From Pseudomonadota bacterium (GTDB lineage Bacteria > Myxococcota_A > UBA796 > GCA-2862545): 50,461 bases of DNA. The notes under the pieces are model-generated. The model ran no database searches. It was not told the DNA's origin and was given only the letters and a program-made list of their open reading frames with translations. Both the position numbers and the translations under genes were made by a program. Shown in pieces: positions 23,310-31,817 of the stretch. Location: assembly GCA_947505245.1 (NCBI GenBank), contig CANNIZ010000030.1, forward strand, positions 1 to 50,461, given 5' to 3'. Each line of letters starts with the position of its first letter. The stretch's first letter is position 1.

Positions 23310-25154
23310 ATGGAGGACCACGAAAAAGGTCGCGATGCGTTTGGTGGTGACGAAGCGGCGTACCGCTTGCACAGCCTGCGGCACTCGACGGCCCACATCC
23401 TCGCGCAGGCCATCATGAGCCTGCACCCGAAGGCGCGCCTCGCGATCGGCCCGCCGATCGAAGATGGCTTCTACTACGACATCGACATCGGCCGTCCCGT
23501 CGGCGACGAAGACCTCGTCGCGTTGGACGAGCAGATGCGACGCATCGTGAAAGAGAACCAGGACTTCGTCCGCGAAGAGTGGGACGTCGCCACCGCGAAG
23601 GCGTGGTTCGGTGAGCGCGGCCAGACCTTCAAGCTCGAGCTGATCGATGGTTTCGGAGCCGAGACCGTCGGCGTGTACAAGAACAAGGCCAAAGACGGCA
23701 CCGAGTTCGTCGACCTCTGCAAAGGCCCGCACGTGATGCGGACCGGCCAGGCCAAGCACTTCAAGCTCACCAAGGTCTCGGGAGCGTACTGGCGTGGCGA
23801 CGCGAACAACCCGCAGCTGCAGCGCATCTACGGCACCGTCTTCGCGACGAAGGAAGAGCTCGACAAGCACATGTTCCGGCTGGAAGAGGCCAAGAAGCGG
23901 GACCATCGCAAGCTCGGCCGCGAACTCGAGCTGTTCATGTTCCACGACTGGGCGCCGGGCGCCGCGTTCTGGCTGCCCAAAGGCGAGACGCTGTACAACA
24001 TCCTCGCGTCCCGCATGCGCGAGCTGCTGATGAGCGAGGGCTACGTCGCGGTGCGCACCCCGCTCGTGTTCGACCAGAAGCTCTGGGAGACCAGCGGCCA
24101 CTGGCAGCACTACATCGGCAACATGTTCCACTTCCCCGAGTACCACCACGACGCGAGCAAGCCGCACGAGGACAAGGAGGAAGAGAAGGAGCAGCGGCAC
24201 CTCGCCCTCAAGGCGATGAACTGCCCGTCGCACATGCTCATCTACCGCAGCAAGAAGCGGAGCTACCGGGACCTGCCGATCCGGATTCACGATCAGGGCG
24301 TGCTCCACCGGAACGAGCTTTCGGGCGCGCTCTCTGGCCTCACCCGCCTGCGCCAGTTCAGCCAGGACGACGCGCATCTGTTCGTGATGGAGGACCAGAT
24401 CGGCTCCGAGGTCGGCAAGCTGCTCGACCTCGTGGACCGCATCTACCCGGCGTTCGACATGACCTACGAGGTCAAGCTTTCAACTCGCCCGGTCGACAAG
24501 CTCGGCGACGATGACCTGTGGGATCGTGCGGAGAACGCGCTCTCCGAGGCGCTCACCTCGCGCGGCATCAAGTACAAGCTCAACGCTGGCGACGGCGCGT
24601 TCTACGGCCCGAAGATCGACTTCGACGTGTTCGACGCGCTCGGACGCGCGTTCCAGTGCGCCACGATTCAGCTGGACTTCCAGCTGCCGCTGCGGTTCGA
24701 GCTCACCTACGTGGGCGCCGACAACACCGAACACGTGCCCGTCGTGATCCACCGCGCCGTACTCGGCTCCTTCGAGCGGTTCATCGGCGTGTTGATCGAG
24801 CACTACGCCGGCAACTTCCCGGTGTGGCTGTCACCCGAGCAGGTGCGCATCGTCACCGTCTCGGAAAAGAGCGTCGAGTACGGACGCACCGTGCTCGCCG
24901 CGATGAAGGCGCGAGGGATCCGCGCCGAGTTGGACGATTCCGACAACCGCGCCGGCTACAAGATCCGCGAGGCCACGGGCCAGAAGATGCCGTACATCGT
25001 GATGCTCGGCGAGAAAGAAGCCGCAGCCGGTACCGTCTCCGTGCGCCCGCGCGGCATGACGGACGAAGAGTTCCGCAAGCAGGGCGACGGCGCCTCGATG
25101 ACGCTCGACGCGTTCCTCGACAAGGTCGTCACGGAAGCCAAGGTCCCGTTCTGA
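23310..25154 (+). CDS. thrS: Threonyl-tRNA synthetase lacking the N-terminal TGS domain
   Basis: 614 residues; GGAGGG ribosome-binding site 8 nt before ATG 23310. The protein starts almost directly at the editing domain: 'LRHSTAHILAQAI' (HxxxH) and 'VDLCKGPHVMRTG' with the editing Cys and His. Then come the class II core ('LALKAMNCPSHMLIYRS', 'HRNELSGALSGLTRLRQFSQDDAHLF', 'VIHRAVLGSFERFIGVLIEHY') and the anticodon-binding domain ('VSEKSVEYGRTVLAAMK...YKIREATGQKMPYI'). The roughly 60-residue TGS (N1) domain of E. coli ThrRS (642) is missing, and no TGS sequence is visible upstream. Editing and catalytic sites are complete, so it should be active. infC, rpmI and rplT do not follow. Confidence 0.96.
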   Translation: MEDHEKGRDAFGGDEAAYRLHSLRHSTAHILAQAIMSLHPKARLAIGPPIEDGFYYDIDIGRPVGDEDLVALDEQMRRIVKENQDFVREEWDVATAKAWFGERGQTFKLELIDGFGAETVGVYKNKAKDGTEFVDLCKGPHVMRTGQAKHFKLTKVSGAYWRGDANNPQLQRIYGTVFATKEELDKHMFRLEEAKKRDHRKLGRELELFMFHDWAPGAAFWLPKGETLYNILASRMRELLMSEGYVAVRTPLVFDQKLWETSGHWQHYIGNMFHFPEYHHDASKPHEDKEEEKEQRHLALKAMNCPSHMLIYRSKKRSYRDLPIRIHDQGVLHRNELSGALSGLTRLRQFSQDDAHLFVMEDQIGSEVGKLLDLVDRIYPAFDMTYEVKLSTRPVDKLGDDDLWDRAENALSEALTSRGIKYKLNAGDGAFYGPKIDFDVFDALGRAFQCATIQLDFQLPLRFELTYVGADNTEHVPVVIHRAVLGSFERFIGVLIEHYAGNFPVWLSPEQVRIVTVSEKSVEYGRTVLAAMKARGIRAELDDSDNRAGYKIREATGQKMPYIVMLGEKEAAAGTVSVRPRGMTDEEFRKQGDGASMTLDAFLDKVVTEAKVPF

Positions 25155-26053
25155 TCGCGATCTGGCTGCTCGCCGGCTGCACCGTGGCAGCCGGCGGTGG
25201 CGACGCCACGACGCTGTCGCCGCTCCCTGACGGGTTCTGGGAACACTGGGGCGACGGTCAGGCCGAACTCTCTGGCTACCAACTCGTCACGCCGCGCTAC
25301 GGCGCGTCCCGGGAGGGGTACGCCGTGCTGATCTTCGTCACCGAGACGTTCACCGAGGCCCAGAGGGTGAAGTCCGATGGGGGCCATCGGGACGAGTTTC
25401 CCGTGATGAAGCTGAACGAGATCCGCCACTTCCAGACCGGCATCTACGACTACGATCTGCTCACGAGCACGTTCGTTCCGCTCGACGGACGCGCACCGAT
25501 CGGCGTGCCAACCAAGGTCTCGTTCGCGTCTCAGGAGTGGTGCGGAAACCTCTACGACCAGCTCGTCGTCAATGGGAACAGCGCACACCACACGCGGCAC
25601 AGCTACTTCGACGGCGAGGCCGACCTCGACGAGACCGAGGCCCTCGAGGACGGCTTGTTCGCGGACGCCCTGCCGATCGCCGTCCGGGGCCTCACGGGCG
25701 AACTCGTCGCCCCGGGGGCGTCCCTGTCGACGCGCGTGCTTCCTACGCTGGCGAGTACACGACTGTCCCATGAGGCCGCGCATTGGAGCGACGCCACGCT
25801 CACGCGGGACGCCGGCGTTCACGACGTCACCGTACCGGCCGGTACGTTCGCGGTCGCGTCGTACATGTTGACACGACCGGACGGCACGACCACCTGGGAC
25901 GTCGAAGCCGCAGCCCCGCATCGCATCATCGGCTGGCGAGGAAGCGATGGCGAGATCGCCCAACTCACCGGCTCGATCCGCTCGAAGTACTGGGAACAAC
26001 ATGGGCCCGGCGACGAATCGAACCTCACTACCCTCGGCCTCCCCGCGCGCTGA
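25151..26053 (+). CDS. Lipoprotein of unknown function, apparent CTG start
   Basis: About 300 residues. The only start that preserves a lipoprotein signal is CTG 25151, which overlaps the thrS stop (CTGA). It would give '(M)IAIWLLAGCTVAAGG' with lipobox Cys at 9. No ATG, GTG or TTG lies in frame just upstream, and the next in-frame GTG removes the signal. The mature part resembles CpcT/phycobiliprotein-lyase-like folds only loosely: 'DGFWEHWGDGQAELSGYQLVTPRYG', 'AVLIFVTETFT', 'VKSDGGHRDEFPVMKLNEIRHFQTGIYDYDLLTS'. I assign no function. Base use is typical of the region. rnpB begins about 17 bp after the stop. Confidence 0.7.
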   Translation: MIAIWLLAGCTVAAGGGDATTLSPLPDGFWEHWGDGQAELSGYQLVTPRYGASREGYAVLIFVTETFTEAQRVKSDGGHRDEFPVMKLNEIRHFQTGIYDYDLLTSTFVPLDGRAPIGVPTKVSFASQEWCGNLYDQLVVNGNSAHHTRHSYFDGEADLDETEALEDGLFADALPIAVRGLTGELVAPGASLSTRVLPTLASTRLSHEAAHWSDATLTRDAGVHDVTVPAGTFAVASYMLTRPDGTTTWDVEAAAPHRIIGWRGSDGEIAQLTGSIRSKYWEQHGPGDESNLTTLGLPAR

Positions 26054-26069
26054 ACCGCGTTACTCCACC

Positions 26070-26510
26070 GCGTCCGAGGAGTTCAGGAGACCGCCGGCGA
26101 TGCCGCAAGGCAGAGCGGGAGGAAAGTCCGAGCTCCGCAGAGCAGGGTGCCGGTTAACGGCCGGTCGGGGTGACCCGGAGGAAAGCGCAACAGAGAGCAG
26201 ACCGCCATCCGCATCGCAAGGTGCGGATCCGCAGACTCCCCCGGGCAAACCCTCGGGCATGGCACGGGGAGGAGGGCGGCTTGGGCAAGGGCGAAAGGGT
26301 GCGGCAAGAGCGCACCGGCGTCTTCGGTGACGGAGGCGGCCAGGCAAGCCCACACCCGGAGCAAGACCGAACAGGGAGCGGGCGGCTCGTCCAAGGCTCC
26401 CGGGTTGGTTGCTAGAGGCCAGCGGTAACGCTGGTCGTAGAGGAATGGTCTCCACCCCAAAGCGGGCGACCGCGCGGGGAACAGGACTCGGCTTACGAAC
26501 CCTCGGACCA
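26070..26510 (+). ncRNA. rnpB: RNase P RNA, class A
   Basis: The conserved core is plain: 'GGAGGAAAGTCCG' near 26119 (CR-I), 'AGGGTGCCGGTTAACGGCCGG', 'AACAGAGAGCAGACCGCC' (CR-II/III region), 'GGGCGAAAGGGTGCGGCAAGAGCGCACCG' (parts listed in pieces), 'AGAGGAATGGTC' (CR-V) and 'CGGCTTACGAACC'. The ends pair as helix P1: GTCCGAGG (26072-26079) with CCTCGGAC (26501-26508), which defines the approximate 5' and 3' ends. The RNA is the catalytic part of RNase P, which matures tRNA 5' ends. It follows the lipoprotein gene closely, so its promoter probably lies within that gene's 3' end. Small open frames on either strand across it are artefacts. Confidence 0.96.
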
Positions 26511-26548
26511 CCGCTCTCCCGCAAGGGAGGGCGGTGTTTCACTATTTT
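26509..26548 (+). terminator. Intrinsic terminator of rnpB
   Basis: Stem CACCGCTCTCCC (26509-26520), loop GCAA and arm GGGAGGGCGGTG (26525-26536): 12 pairs with one G-T wobble. It is followed by TTTCACTATTTT. It directly follows the P1 helix of rnpB and reaches the stop codon of the convergent minus-strand gene. Confidence 0.8.
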
Positions 26549-27894
26549 CGGCAGTCCAATGCGGGGAAACTGCCCGCCAAGGCCACCGTGTACCCCACGA
26601 GGTCGAGGTTGGATGCGACCACGACGGGCGCGCTGCCGTTCGTGGTCTTTCCTACCTTCAGCGCTACACCGTCGACCTTCTGGTACGTGGTCGTAGGTGT
26701 GCTCGGGGCGCGCCACCCGGACAGCGCCGCGAACCCCTGGCCGCCCTTCGGCAAAGCGATCTCGTAGTGCAGGTCGCTGTCGAAGGCGTAGGTCGAGCAC
26801 GCGATCGGCGCGTCCCCCACCACCAACAGCGCATCTCCGAAACGCTCAAGCAGGATCGCGCCCCGAACCGGAACCGGTTGTCCCGCAACGACCAGGGACG
26901 CGCCCGCGACCTCGGGAGCCGCCGGGAGCGCCGGGATCTGGCCGCAGCCAGTCGCCGTGACCGTGCCTGGGAGAGCGAGGTTCACGCCGTCCGACGTCAG
27001 GGTGAAACCGGGTGGAAACGCGATCGCGAGCGACGAGGTCGCATCACCCGTGATCGAGACCGGCCCCTCGTCTCCGTTGTTGCTCGTGTTCGCGAACCAC
27101 CAGTGGACCACGCGCCAGCTCTCCGTCCCATCGCGCCGAAGCGCCGGGGCGATCTCGACGACCGCGCCCTTGCTCGGGAGGTGCACGAGTCCGATGTCCG
27201 CGCACGTCGTTGGATCGGGGTCGAACGCGACGTGAACCGCGCGCCCGCCGGACGTCCACGCGAGCACGCTCCCAAAGCTGGGCGCAGGTCGTGCCGGGGG
27301 TGTGCCGCTCGACAGCGTGAGCGTGTACTGCGCAGGACCGGCTTCGGACTTGAGATCCATCAGGTAGTTCATACCGAAACACTTCACGAACTCAGAGTCG
27401 CCGGGCAGGTCGATCACCCCGGTCGGCGTCTCAAAGCCGTTTCGGCCGACGATCACCTCCACGTCGAGCCAGGTGTCAAGGTTCAGGTTCGCAGCCCCAC
27501 ACCGTTCGGCGCGATCAAGAAGGCGTCGCGTGATCTCCGGTGGCGCCCCCTGCAGGTGGATCTTCGCGGCGTCGGCCGGGTCGCGCGCGATCGACACCTC
27601 GGCCGTCGCGGTCCGTTGCTCGGTGACCCAGGCGAGCAGCGGCGCGCCTTTGAACGCGGCGACGAGCCCGGTCTGGACACAGTCGGTCGGTGCCGCGAAG
27701 AAATGCTCGCTGTCGGTCTCGAGCAGGCCGTTGTCCGCGCTTGCGTAGGCGGTGGGCCCCGTTCCCGACTCATCGACGCCGAGGTTGACGCTCATCGTGC
27801 CCCACCATGGGGAGGTCGCCACACACACCTCGACGACACGGTGGATGGTGGTGGCTGCGGGCTCAGCGATCTCGGTCACGACGATGGTAGGCAT
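26542..27894 (-). CDS. Large protein of unknown function, Cys-containing
   Basis: About 450 residues from ATG 27894, 17 nt after the stop of the upstream gene. No convincing signal peptide at this start. The sequence is rich in Ala, Gly, Thr and Val with scattered Cys, and beta-strand-like stretches ('PAQYTLTLSSG', 'VHWWFANTSNNGDEGPVSITG', 'GAILLERFGDALLVVG'), as in extracytoplasmic beta-sandwich proteins. The N-terminal 'VVTEIAEPAATTIHRVVEV' faintly recalls a lamin-tail-type strand, but I would not rely on that. The start is uncertain; an in-frame extension to 28137 is Arg-rich and overlaps the upstream gene, so it is rejected. Confidence 0.65.
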   Translation of the reverse strand: MPTIVVTEIAEPAATTIHRVVEVCVATSPWWGTMSVNLGVDESGTGPTAYASADNGLLETDSEHFFAAPTDCVQTGLVAAFKGAPLLAWVTEQRTATAEVSIARDPADAAKIHLQGAPPEITRRLLDRAERCGAANLNLDTWLDVEVIVGRNGFETPTGVIDLPGDSEFVKCFGMNYLMDLKSEAGPAQYTLTLSSGTPPARPAPSFGSVLAWTSGGRAVHVAFDPDPTTCADIGLVHLPSKGAVVEIAPALRRDGTESWRVVHWWFANTSNNGDEGPVSITGDATSSLAIAFPPGFTLTSDGVNLALPGTVTATGCGQIPALPAAPEVAGASLVVAGQPVPVRGAILLERFGDALLVVGDAPIACSTYAFDSDLHYEIALPKGGQGFAALSGWRAPSTPTTTYQKVDGVALKVGKTTNGSAPVVVASNLDLVGYTVALAGSFPALDCRK

Positions 27895-27911
27895 TCTCGC
27901 GAGATATCCCG

Positions 27912-28832
27912 CTATCGCGAGCCACACACGTCCTGAAGGTCGAACGGGTCGGACCGCGGGGGCGACCGACCCTGGACGTAGGCGGGGATCGTCAGCGCCG
28001 CCAGGTGGTCCTGGTACGCGACCCCCTCGAGGGCCTGCCACGCCGCGCAGTACCGATCGGCGCTCGCCCGGATGTGTGTGCCGATCGAGCGCCCGACGCG
28101 CGAGGTGTAGACGGACGGATTGAGCACTTCGTCCCACTCGGGCGTGACCCAGGAGGACCAGTCAAACGGCCTCGCCTGCACGACACAACCCTGGTCGTCG
28201 CGCTGCATCACGCTGTCGGGTCCGAGCAGGCCCTCGTAGAACCTGTACCCGCCTGAGTTTGCGGCGAGGTCGGCGTAGCTGAACGCCTTCGACGTCCACA
28301 GGCCGTAGTAGGTGCGCTCGGTCCGGGTGCCGAAACGAAGTGCTGCGTCTGCATCGACGCGCTGCGTGTAGTGGTACCCGGTGTCCAAAAAGTGGTCGAG
28401 TTTATCCGTTCCAATCAACACTCCCGCGAGAAGAATCGTGGAGCACGGGCCCGCGAGGCGGAGGATGACCGAGTCGTTCATCGTCACGCCGCCGAACACG
28501 TCCGAACGATCATCGAACTCGCGTCGTTCAATTTCGGGGCTCTCCTCGAGCCAGGCGCCGTATCGCCCGAACCCGAATTGCCGTGCGAGGCCACGACGAG
28601 GAACCGCCTCGCGGCGCCCCGTGAGGATCGCCACCTGGGTCGCCAGCACGTGACGCTGGAAATTGACGTCCGCCTCGCAGCCGACAATTCGGTTCGTCTC
28701 CGCGGCGGCGGCCGCGAGCTCCACGTCCATTCGCGCGTTGGCGGGGAGCACGGCGTCCGCCAGCGGACGATCGCGATCCGTCAACTGATCCGTCTCGTAC
28801 GCAACCGCGGCCGCGACGGCGAGCGCTAGCAC
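27912..28832 (-). CDS. Exported protein of unknown function
   Basis: 306 residues from GTG 28832. The N-terminus 'MLALAVAAAVAYETDQLTDRDRPL' reads as a signal peptide. The middle has 'LIGTDKLDHFLDTGYHYTQ' with close His and Asp residues and 'YGLWTSKAFSYADLAANSGGYRFYEGLL', which look like a conserved core, possibly a metal or ligand site. Cysteines near both ends could form disulfides. I do not recognise the family. The gene lies 3 nt after the poly-Asp small protein gene and 17 nt before the 450-residue gene, so the three form a likely operon. Confidence 0.7.
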   Translation of the reverse strand: MLALAVAAAVAYETDQLTDRDRPLADAVLPANARMDVELAAAAAETNRIVGCEADVNFQRHVLATQVAILTGRREAVPRRGLARQFGFGRYGAWLEESPEIERREFDDRSDVFGGVTMNDSVILRLAGPCSTILLAGVLIGTDKLDHFLDTGYHYTQRVDADAALRFGTRTERTYYGLWTSKAFSYADLAANSGGYRFYEGLLGPDSVMQRDDQGCVVQARPFDWSSWVTPEWDEVLNPSVYTSRVGRSIGTHIRASADRYCAAWQALEGVAYQDHLAALTIPAYVQGRSPPRSDPFDLQDVCGSR

Positions 28833-28835
28833 GCC

Positions 28836-29072
28836 CTATTTGTCGTCGTCGTCGTCGTCGTCGTCATCCAGTTGCCCGCCCTTTCCGCGGACGAACACTT
28901 GGCTGACCGACTCAGCGCCGGCCTTCATGGCCGCCTTCACGGTCACCTTCTTCTTGCGACGGCGCAGCAAGATGATGCCGAGGACGAGGAGGAAGAACAG
29001 CACGCTACCGCCGCAGCAGACGAGCGACGATAGGAGCGTGAGTACGAGCGCAATGATGATCGAGGTGTCCAT
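28836..29072 (-). CDS. Small membrane protein with poly-Asp tail
   Basis: 78 residues from ATG 29072. Residues about 5-36 are strongly hydrophobic ('IIIALVLTLLSSLVCCGG', then 'VLFFLLVLGIILL') with a CysCys in the middle, followed by the basic 'RRRKKK', a short amphipathic stretch and nine consecutive Asp before a final Lys. Predicted inner-membrane protein with a charged cytoplasmic tail. The tail is encoded by a GTC trinucleotide array. First gene of a likely three-gene operon. Function unknown. Confidence 0.7.
   Translation of the reverse strand: MDTSIIIALVLTLLSSLVCCGGSVLFFLLVLGIILLRRRKKKVTVKAAMKAGAESVSQVFVRGKGGQLDDDDDDDDDK
28842..28865. repeat. (GTC)8 trinucleotide microsatellite
   Basis: Eight exact GTC units followed by ATC (28866-28868), giving GAC x8 plus GAT on the coding strand, i.e. 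nine Asp at the C-terminus of the 78-residue membrane protein. Slippage here would change tail length without shifting the frame. Confidence 0.95.
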
Positions 29073-29183
29073 ACGCCACCGCTTATCGAGTCATGCGCCG
29101 CGCGCCACTGCTACCTGATGATGCCTCCGATGTTGAGCCTCCGGAGCCGCTCACAGGAGAACGTCCGCGGCGCGGGACCTTCG

Positions 29184-29212
29184 TTGACACAACACCGGGC
29201 GTTCGATAGGGA
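29184..29212 (+). promoter_or_regulatory. Possible sigma-70 promoter of the nuo operon
   Basis: A perfect TTGACA (29184-29189) lies 17 bp before TAGGGA (29207-29212), a weak -10. It is in the 167-bp gap between the divergent small membrane protein and nuoA. The perfect -35 is the main evidence, so the call is tentative. The rest of the gap shows nothing I recognise. Confidence 0.35.
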
Positions 29213-29239
29213 GGCATCCCCCCGACTCCTGGAAGGCCA

Positions 29240-29593
29240 ATGGTATGGGCCCAAGTCGCTATCTACCTGCTCATCGTCACCTGCCTCGGCCTCGGTATGA
29301 GCTACACAGGCTACTTCTTCCTGGCGCCGAGCCGGCCACGCGCGCTGAAGCAGGAGGCCTACGAGTGCGGCGTCCCGCAGATGGCGGGGAGCCGTGAGCG
29401 GTTCTCGGTCAGGTTCTACCTGATCGCGATCATGTTCATCCTGTTCGACATCGAAACCGTGTTCTTGATCCCGTGGGCTGTGCTCTACAAGCAGCTCGGC
29501 GTTCCAGGGCTGGTCGAGATCGGAATCTTCTTCGCGGTGCTCGGCTTCGGGCTCGCATACCTTTGGCGACGGGGAGGTCTGGAATGGGACTAG
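29240..29593 (+). CDS. nuoA: NADH-quinone oxidoreductase subunit A
   Basis: 117 residues; GGAAGG ribosome-binding site 3 nt before ATG 29240. Three membrane helices. Family signatures are '[40 protein letters not shown]', here seen as 'YECGVP' and '[11 protein letters not shown]' with the conserved acidic residues. NuoA sits at the junction of the peripheral and membrane arms of complex I near the quinone site. First gene of the operon; its end overlaps nuoB by 10 nt. Confidence 0.96.
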   Translation: MVWAQVAIYLLIVTCLGLGMSYTGYFFLAPSRPRALKQEAYECGVPQMAGSRERFSVRFYLIAIMFILFDIETVFLIPWAVLYKQLGVPGLVEIGIFFAVLGFGLAYLWRRGGLEWD

Positions 29594-30063
29594 AGAGCTG
29601 GATGCCTGAAGGCGCGCTGACCACGCGCGTCGATGAGCTCGTCAAATGGGGTCGCAAGAACAGCTTGTGGCCGATGCCGTTTGGCGTTGCGTGCTGCGCC
29701 ATCGAGATGATGGCCACGCTCACGTCGCGGTACGACCTCTCGCGATTTGGCAGCGAAGCGATCCGCTTCTCGCCGCGTCAAGCCGATCTCATGATCGTGA
29801 GCGGGCGCATCTCCATCAAGATGATGCCGGTGCTCGCCAAGATCTGGGAGCAGATGCCGGAGCCCAAGTACTGCATCTCGATGGGTGCGTGCGCATCGTG
29901 CGGCGGGATCTTCGACACCTACACGATGGTGCAAGGCGTCGACAACTTCATCCCGGTCGACGTGTACATCCCTGGCTGCCCGCCCAGGCCCGAGGGCCTG
30001 ATCGACGCGGTGATCAAGATCCAGGAAATGGTCGCAAACGAAAAAATGTCGAAGAGGCACTGA
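29584..30063 (+). CDS. nuoB: NADH-quinone oxidoreductase subunit B
   Basis: 159 residues from ATG 29584. It binds cluster N2, the last Fe-S cluster before quinone: ligands in '[10 protein letters not shown]' (CysCys), 'GACASCGG' and 'IPGCPPRPE'. '[10 protein letters not shown]' and '[18 protein letters not shown]' are typical. Overlaps nuoA by 10 nt and abuts nuoC (TGATG). An earlier in-frame start at 29473 lies within nuoA and is unlikely. Confidence 0.97.
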   Translation: MGLESWMPEGALTTRVDELVKWGRKNSLWPMPFGVACCAIEMMATLTSRYDLSRFGSEAIRFSPRQADLMIVSGRISIKMMPVLAKIWEQMPEPKYCISMGACASCGGIFDTYTMVQGVDNFIPVDVYIPGCPPRPEGLIDAVIKIQEMVANEKMSKRH

Positions 30064-30557
30064 TGGCCACGCAGGAAGAATCCATCGCCGCGGTCATCGC
30101 GCGCTTCCCGGACGACGTCGTCGGCCAGGGGGTCCACGCGGGCCAACATTGGGTGTTCGTCAAGCGCGAACGCGTCATCGAAGCGCTGCAATTGCTACGA
30201 GACACGCTCGGCTACGACATGCTCATGGACCTCACCGCAGTGGACTACCTGAACCAAGGGGCTCCCGAGCGGTTTTGCGTCGTGTACCAGCTCTACAGCC
30301 TCGCAAGCAACGAATACTTCCGCGTGAAGACCTGGGTGCCGGAGGGCGACCCGACGGTCGACACCGCGTCGGACCTCTGGAAGTCGGCGCCTTGGGGCGA
30401 GCGCGAGACCTGGGACATGTTCGGCATCACGTTCAAGGGCAACAAAGATCTGCGTCGCATTTTGATGCCAACTGACTACCCAGGTCACCCGCTCCGCAAG
30501 GACTACCCGCTCAAGGGCAACGGCGAGCGTTTCAATTTTCCGAAGTATTCGAGGTAG
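30063..30557 (+). CDS. nuoC: NADH-quinone oxidoreductase subunit C
   Basis: 164 residues from ATG 30063. Family core 'MLMDLTAVDYL', 'FCVVYQLYSL', 'VDTASDLWKSAPWGERETWDMFGI' and the C-terminal 'RILMPTDYPGHPLRKDYPL', the 30-kDa subunit signature. NuoC is a structural subunit of the peripheral arm next to NuoD. It is separate from NuoD here (E. coli has a NuoCD fusion), with 5 nt between stop and the nuoD start. Confidence 0.96.
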   Translation: MATQEESIAAVIARFPDDVVGQGVHAGQHWVFVKRERVIEALQLLRDTLGYDMLMDLTAVDYLNQGAPERFCVVYQLYSLASNEYFRVKTWVPEGDPTVDTASDLWKSAPWGERETWDMFGITFKGNKDLRRILMPTDYPGHPLRKDYPLKGNGERFNFPKYSR

Positions 30558-30562
30558 TCCCC

Positions 30563-31807
30563 ATGGCAATCGACCGCCCCACGCGCCTCCCGATGGAGAT
30601 CGAAGAACAGACCGAGGGCGACCTCGGCGGCAAGCGCATGATCGTAAACTTTGGTCCGCAGCACCCCGCCACGCACGGCACCCTTCGCTCGATCATGGAA
30701 GTCGACGGCGAGGTGATCAAGCACATGGACCTCGAGATCGGGTTCCTGCACAGCGGGTTCGAAAAGATCAGCGAAGCGCGCACCTACAACCAGACGGTCG
30801 TCGTCAGCGACCGTATGAACTACCTGTCGCCGCTGTGCAACAACATCGGCCTCTCCTGCGCGATCGAGAAGATGATGGGCATCGAGGTCACGCCTCGTTG
30901 CGCGGCGATCCGCGTCATCCTTTACGAGCTGTCCCGCATCGCGGATCACATCGTCTGTGTCGGCCTGCAAGCGATGGATCTCGGCGCGTTTTCGATGATG
31001 TTGTGGGCGTTCATCGAACGCGAGCGTCTGTACGACATCTTCGAGAATGTCACCGGGGCGCGGCTCACCACGAGCTACACGCGCGTCGGCGGCTTGATGC
31101 GCGACGTGCCGCACGACTTCAAGGATCAGGTGAAGGCGTTCCTGATCACAGGCCGGAAGACGGTCCGTGAGATGGAGAACATGCTCAACACGAACCGGAT
31201 CTTCATGGACCGGTGCAAGGGCATCAACAAGATCGGAAAGGCAGACGCCATCAGCTACGGCCTGACGGGTCCCCTCCTGAGGGCGGCGGGCGTCCCTTAC
31301 GACCTTCGCAAGAACCGCCCGTACCTCGGCTACGAGAAGTACGACTTCGAGCTCGTCACCGAGCAGGAAGGCGACGTGTGGGCCCGGTACCGGGTGCGCG
31401 TGCGTGAGCTGTACGAGAGCATGAAGATCGTCGAACAAGCGATCGAGATGCTGCCCGAGGGCCCGATCAACATCGGCGATCCCGAGGTCGTAATCCCGCA
31501 CAAGAACGAGAAGAACAATCCGCAGGGTGGGATGGAAGGCCTCATCTACCACTTCAAGAACTACATGTACGGCCACGGCGTGCAGCCCTCGCCCGGCGAG
31601 GTCTATCTGGGCACCGAGGCCCCCAACGGCGAGCTTGGCTACTACCTCGTGTCCGACGGCACCCAAAAGCCGTGGCGCTGGCGCGTGCGGCCGCCGAGCT
31701 TCTACAACTACCAGGCGTTCCCCGAGATGTGCAAAGGCGGCACCATCAGCGACGTCGTCTCTGGCCTGTCGAGCCTGAACATCATCGCCGGCGAATTGGA
31801 CCGGTGA
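30563..31807 (+). CDS. nuoD: NADH-quinone oxidoreductase subunit D
   Basis: 414 residues. 49-kDa subunit, which together with NuoB forms the quinone-binding cavity: 'VNFGPQHPATHGTLR' carries the conserved His, followed by 'GFLHSGFEKI', 'YNQTVVVSDRMNYLS' and 'RAAGVPYDLRK'. The C-terminus 'WRVRPPSFYNYQAF...GGTISDVVSGLSSLNIIAGELDR' matches the family ending. Full length. Next gene nuoEF follows after 10 nt. Confidence 0.97.
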   Translation: MAIDRPTRLPMEIEEQTEGDLGGKRMIVNFGPQHPATHGTLRSIMEVDGEVIKHMDLEIGFLHSGFEKISEARTYNQTVVVSDRMNYLSPLCNNIGLSCAIEKMMGIEVTPRCAAIRVILYELSRIADHIVCVGLQAMDLGAFSMMLWAFIERERLYDIFENVTGARLTTSYTRVGGLMRDVPHDFKDQVKAFLITGRKTVREMENMLNTNRIFMDRCKGINKIGKADAISYGLTGPLLRAAGVPYDLRKNRPYLGYEKYDFELVTEQEGDVWARYRVRVRELYESMKIVEQAIEMLPEGPINIGDPEVVIPHKNEKNNPQGGMEGLIYHFKNYMYGHGVQPSPGEVYLGTEAPNGELGYYLVSDGTQKPWRWRVRPPSFYNYQAFPEMCKGGTISDVVSGLSSLNIIAGELDR

Positions 31808-31817
31808 GGACCCACGC

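Noticed and set aside
26060..26800. Open frames across rnpB on the minus strand
   Set aside because: The region is structured RNA with clear RNase P core elements. The frames share no protein features.
28842..28865. GTC array as a CRISPR or replication element
   Set aside because: The unit is 3 bp without spacers and lies in frame within a gene.
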